A DNA stretch of 64,000 nt from G963664225 sp964538065 (GTDB taxonomy: Bacteria; Verrucomicrobiota; Verrucomicrobiia; Limisphaerales; UBA1319): positions 1 to 64,000 of the forward strand of contig CAZIDG010000003.1 in NCBI GenBank assembly GCA_964538065.1, read 5' to 3'. The notes under the pieces are model-generated. The model was not told where the DNA came from. It ran no database searches and saw only the letters and a program-made list of their open reading frames with translations. The position numbers were made by a program, and so were the translations under genes. Below, one piece after another: positions 61,154 through 64,000 of this stretch (position 1 is the first letter of the stretch; each line of letters opens with the position of its first letter).

Positions 61154-63526
61154 TTAAGGACTGTTTTTAACCCGGTAATATTTCGTAGATGCATGGGCAG
61201 GAGTGGGATCGAACCAGGTTTGGCAGTCATTTGTCAGGGTCAGGTTGCATATGGCCTTCCAGCTTTGGGGATCTGCCGCGTTGGTGGTGCATTCGATCTG
61301 GTAGGCATGGCCGGCCAGGCCATTGATGACGACTCCGGCGTGCAGGTTGATTTCGAGCGATGGCTCCGGAATGCCAGCGCCGGTGAGCACCAAGGGATCG
61401 GGTTGGGCGTAAAGGCTGCTCGGGTTGACCTCACCAGCCAGTTGATATTCAACCTCCCCCCGCAGCGATTGACTGCCCTGACTTGAGGCAGGCACCTGGA
61501 GGGTATAGACCCATTGGATGGGGCTTGCGGGAATGGATCCTGTCCACAGGACTTCCGTGCCCTGGTTTTCGGGATTGCCATTGCCCTCCACGCTGAGGAG
61601 TTGCCATCCATTGGGGAGGTTGACCCGCCACAACAGCGACCACAAGGTGCCGGTATAAACCACCTGATTGGTGATGCGCAGGGTTCCTCCAGCGGTGTAT
61701 TGGGCCGGGCCACTTTGGCTTGCTGTGATCGTACCCGATGAAGCAGGGACCCATCCCTGGCTCAAGCTGGGGTAGGCGATGATGGCGGAGGGTTTGGGGC
61801 CGGCGGCATAGCCATCGGCACCCAATGGCTCCACATGATAGGCTCCTGCGCGCCAGTAGGAGAGGACGCGGTTCACCTCCGTGCCATCGAGCACCCAGAA
61901 TGTTTCCCTGTAATCCGCACTGTGGCGATTGCCGGTGGTGGTGCCTGTGCCCGCCGCATAGCCATCGGAACCCAATGGCTCGATATGGTAGGCTCCCGCA
62001 CGCCAGTACGAGAGGACGCGGTTCATTTCCGTGCCATCAATCACCCAGCGCTGGTCCCGGAAATCCGCGCTGTGGTAGCTGATGGGCGCCACGGCCAGGG
62101 GATCCGGCGTGGCGGATACCTGGGCCGGGTTGATCATCCCCTCAAGCTGGTACTCGATCGTGCTGTCGATTGATTTCTCGCCTGTCTGGGCGGTGGGAAC
62201 GGTCAGGTTGATCGTGACGACCACAGGATTGTCCGTCAGGGTGCCGGTCCAGACGATCTCGCCTTGCTGGATTTCCGGGCTGCCATTGCCGCTGACACTG
62301 GCCAGTTGCCATCCCGTGGGCAACTGGCTTGTCCATTTGAGGGAGAGCAGTTTCTTGCCGGTCGTATAGGCGATTCTGCCGGTCATTGTGGCGGTGCCGG
62401 GCGAGTTGTAGCCGTTGCAGGATTGGGTGGCCGTCAGATCCCCGGTTGGAATGGTCACGGGTTCAAACACAGCGCGCACGGTCTTGTTACCCTGCATGGT
62501 GAGGGTGGCAGGGTTCTGGCTTCCCTGCAAATCTCCCGCCCAATAACTGAACTTGTAGTTTGCATCAGGCACTGCGGTGAGAGTCACCGATGTTCCCGCC
62601 TGGTAGCTGGGCTTGTCCGGATTCTTCTGGATGCTCCCATGCTCGGATTGCAGGGTCAATGTGAAGGTCTCGCCACCCTGTGTGTAGTCCACCGTCCAAC
62701 TGATATTCGGCATGCTTTGTGAGATGGTAATCTCCTTGGCCGGAGGCGATACCCATCCGTCCACTGCCGTAAACAGGATGGTATATGTTTTGAAGGTGTC
62801 TGTCTGAAAAGTGGTTCCGGAATCGCGCCAGGTTAGCTCCCCCTGGATGCTCCATTTGGCGCCAGCCGAGACCACTGCTTCAGGGCGTATATGGATGGTG
62901 ATGGATCCACCGGACTGACTGGTGGATTCGAAGTTGGCGTTCACCACCATGTTGCTTTTGATGTAAAAGGTCACGGGATTGTCCGTGCCCGAGATGTTCC
63001 CGGACCATCCGGTGAATTTGTAGCCTGCATCGGGAACTGCCGTGAGAATGATCATGGTCCCGGTGGTGAAGGTGTCGTCACTGGGAGTTTTATTCACCCG
63101 TCCATGATTACCCGCGTTGATGGTCAGGCTCCATCGATTCGTGTCCGTCGGGCTGGCATACCCGCTGTCCGGGGCGCTGAATGCGCTGAAATCGGAGCCG
63201 CTGTAGGCGCGAATCCAATAATAGTACGTCTGGCCCGGCGTCACATCGTAATCCATGTACCAATTCCACCACTCGTCGCTCTGAAATTGGGCCGAGCTGA
63301 TGTTGGAACTGGTGGCGCGCCAGACCTCAAACTCGACTCCGTAATAGTCATCCCACTGCACTTCGATCGCGGTGGGAAACAAGCCATCGCTGGCTTTTAC
63401 TCCGGTGGGAGCATTGAGTGCCTGCACGGGGCAGGCGCCCACTCCCAGGAGCAGAACTGCAAGCATGGCCCAGATTCCCATCCATGGACTGCATGTTGGT
63501 AAGAAACGAACATGATGAGCATTCAT
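61154..63526 (-). CDS. large secreted repeat protein (FN3-, InlB-B- and dockerin-like modules)
   Basis: 790 residues. A signal peptide (about 1-36) precedes an FN3-like module (about 38-130), an InlB-B-type repeat (about 135-205, DAGYKFTGWSGNISG), a PEGA-like module (about 208-285), a second InlB-B-type repeat (about 290-355, DANYKFSYWAGDLQG), and two cohesin-like modules (LPTGWQLASVSGNGSPE and LPNGWQLLSVEGNGNPE). Between these are two 40-residue dockerin-like repeats with ID/LDGTE(M/V)NRVLSYWRAGAYH(I/V)EPLG(S/A)DGYAAG. The tail is the Verrucomicrobiota type ending KYYRVKN. Extracellular binding or scaffolding role inferred. Confidence 0.82.
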   Translation of the reverse strand: MNAHHVRFLPTCSPWMGIWAMLAVLLLGVGACPVQALNAPTGVKASDGLFPTAIEVQWDDYYGVEFEVWRATSSNISSAQFQSDEWWNWYMDYDVTPGQTYYYWIRAYSGSDFSAFSAPDSGYASPTDTNRWSLTINAGNHGRVNKTPSDDTFTTGTMIILTAVPDAGYKFTGWSGNISGTDNPVTFYIKSNMVVNANFESTSQSGGSITIHIRPEAVVSAGAKWSIQGELTWRDSGTTFQTDTFKTYTILFTAVDGWVSPPAKEITISQSMPNISWTVDYTQGGETFTLTLQSEHGSIQKNPDKPSYQAGTSVTLTAVPDANYKFSYWAGDLQGSQNPATLTMQGNKTVRAVFEPVTIPTGDLTATQSCNGYNSPGTATMTGRIAYTTGKKLLSLKWTSQLPTGWQLASVSGNGSPEIQQGEIVWTGTLTDNPVVVTINLTVPTAQTGEKSIDSTIEYQLEGMINPAQVSATPDPLAVAPISYHSADFRDQRWVIDGTEMNRVLSYWRAGAYHIEPLGSDGYAAGTGTTTGNRHSADYRETFWVLDGTEVNRVLSYWRAGAYHVEPLGADGYAAGPKPSAIIAYPSLSQGWVPASSGTITASQSGPAQYTAGGTLRITNQVVYTGTLWSLLWRVNLPNGWQLLSVEGNGNPENQGTEVLWTGSIPASPIQWVYTLQVPASSQGSQSLRGEVEYQLAGEVNPSSLYAQPDPLVLTGAGIPEPSLEINLHAGVVINGLAGHAYQIECTTNAADPQSWKAICNLTLTNDCQTWFDPTPAHASTKYYRVKNSP
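61807..62075 (-). repeat. two 119-bp tandem copies coding for dockerin-like repeats
   Basis: Bases 61807-61925 and 61957-62075 are near-identical, offset by exactly 150 bp (50 codons). They code for the two NRVLSYWRAGAYH-containing repeats of the secreted protein. Confidence 0.9.
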
Positions 63527-63805
63527 AGTCTTATTCCTCTAAATGATAGATCAAAAAGGCCCTATACCTCCTGCCTTACACCAAACGCTGTGAGGGGCCG
63601 AAAATCAATCAGGAAAAGGCCTATTTTGGGCTCGGAGAAAATCCTAAAGATCGGCAAGGCCACTGGGGTAGGACACGCAGGCGAGCTCCATGTGGGAACG
63701 TTCAAATCCTTCCCGTTGAACGAGGGTATGAAGGCTCAAACTGGACGCATCATTTCAGCGGTGGTAAACTGACTGGCAGTCAGCCACATCAACAAAGAAG
63801 ACCGA

Positions 63806-64000
63806 TATGAAACGGAGATCATTCATCAGAACAATAGGCGGGGCAGCGGGGGCGTGTGCGTTGGGTGTGCCCGACCTGTTTGCCGAAGCGCTTGAGGAGG
63901 AAAAGGTTAATGGCATGCCGCGCCGGGCTCTGGGCCGGACCGGCCTGAAGATTTCAGTGGTGGGATTCCCGGGACTGGCGCTCAACCACTATCCCCAGGA
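63806..64000 (+). CDS. Tat-exported aldo/keto reductase, N-terminal fragment
   Basis: The first 65 residues only; the gene runs off the window. A twin-arginine signal (MKRRSFIRTIGGAAGA) is followed by MPRRALGRTGLKISVVGFPG, the N-terminal strand of the aldo/keto reductase barrel. Such Tat-tagged reductases are common in this phylum. Ribosome site AAAGAAGA lies nine bases upstream. Catalytic residues are beyond the end. Confidence 0.85.

Overview
The window looks like a contig from a heterotrophic member of the Verrucomicrobiota (Limisphaerales/Pedosphaera-like). The sequence shows a typical signature: a type II pseudopilin with a C-terminal GDGH box, secreted proteins ending in a RFYRV-type tail, several Tat- or Sec-exported sugar enzymes (Gfo/Idh/MocA, TIM-barrel isomerases, PQQ-like propellers), and a GldA/GldF/GldG-like ABC operon with a DUF4340 partner. 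The lineage is inferred from gene content; no rRNA is present.

Layout. 0-6 kb: glmS, glgC, folE2, then a DksA-like gene with rpmG and rpsR; the last four genes all lack zinc-binding cysteine sites or encode a zinc-independent isoenzyme. 6-11 kb: ABC ATPase, permease, GldG-like and DUF4340 operon. 11-26 kb: secreted carbohydrate-active and surface proteins (GHL10-like hydrolase, pseudopilin, a DUF4623-like Ig protein, PQQ-like propeller, GH99-like enzyme, Tat Gfo/Idh oxidoreductase, GH106-like rhamnosidase). The 100-N gap at 14660-14759 is flanked by the same 55 bp on both sides and is almost certainly a scaffolding artefact; collapsing it restores an intact reading frame. 26-34.5 kb: Hsp70 and argS, a PTS EIIA-like protein, an M50-like protease, an alanine-rich exported protein, an orphan RelE-like protein, tRNA-Glu(CTC), a tandem cysteine-motif exported protein and a cysteine-rich PAS histidine kinase. 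34.5-39 kb: TPR-glycosyltransferase, thiD, a secreted unknown and a cysteine-rich small protein.

39-47 kb is one tight minus-strand run: Gfo/Idh oxidoreductase, TIM-barrel isomerase, two Opp/Dpp-type permeases, an XPD/DinG-like helicase fused to a PD-(D/E)XK domain, and a secreted beta-helix protein. 47-54 kb: a BspA-type leucine-rich-repeat protein, an exported N-acylglucosamine-2-epimerase-like enzyme, a GspF/PilC homologue, a Tat TIM-barrel protein, an Imm50-like orphan and an unknown. 54-64 kb: trpF, rpmB, smpB, rpoZ, hsp20, an ABC exporter, a ClpX-like unfoldase without zinc finger, a large secreted repeat protein and the start of a Tat aldo/keto reductase.

Taken together the genes describe core metabolism and translation interleaved with polysaccharide breakdown, in which several sugar-converting enzymes carry export signals and so probably act outside the cytoplasm. 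I did not find a CRISPR array, prophage, insertion sequence or a canonical defence island.
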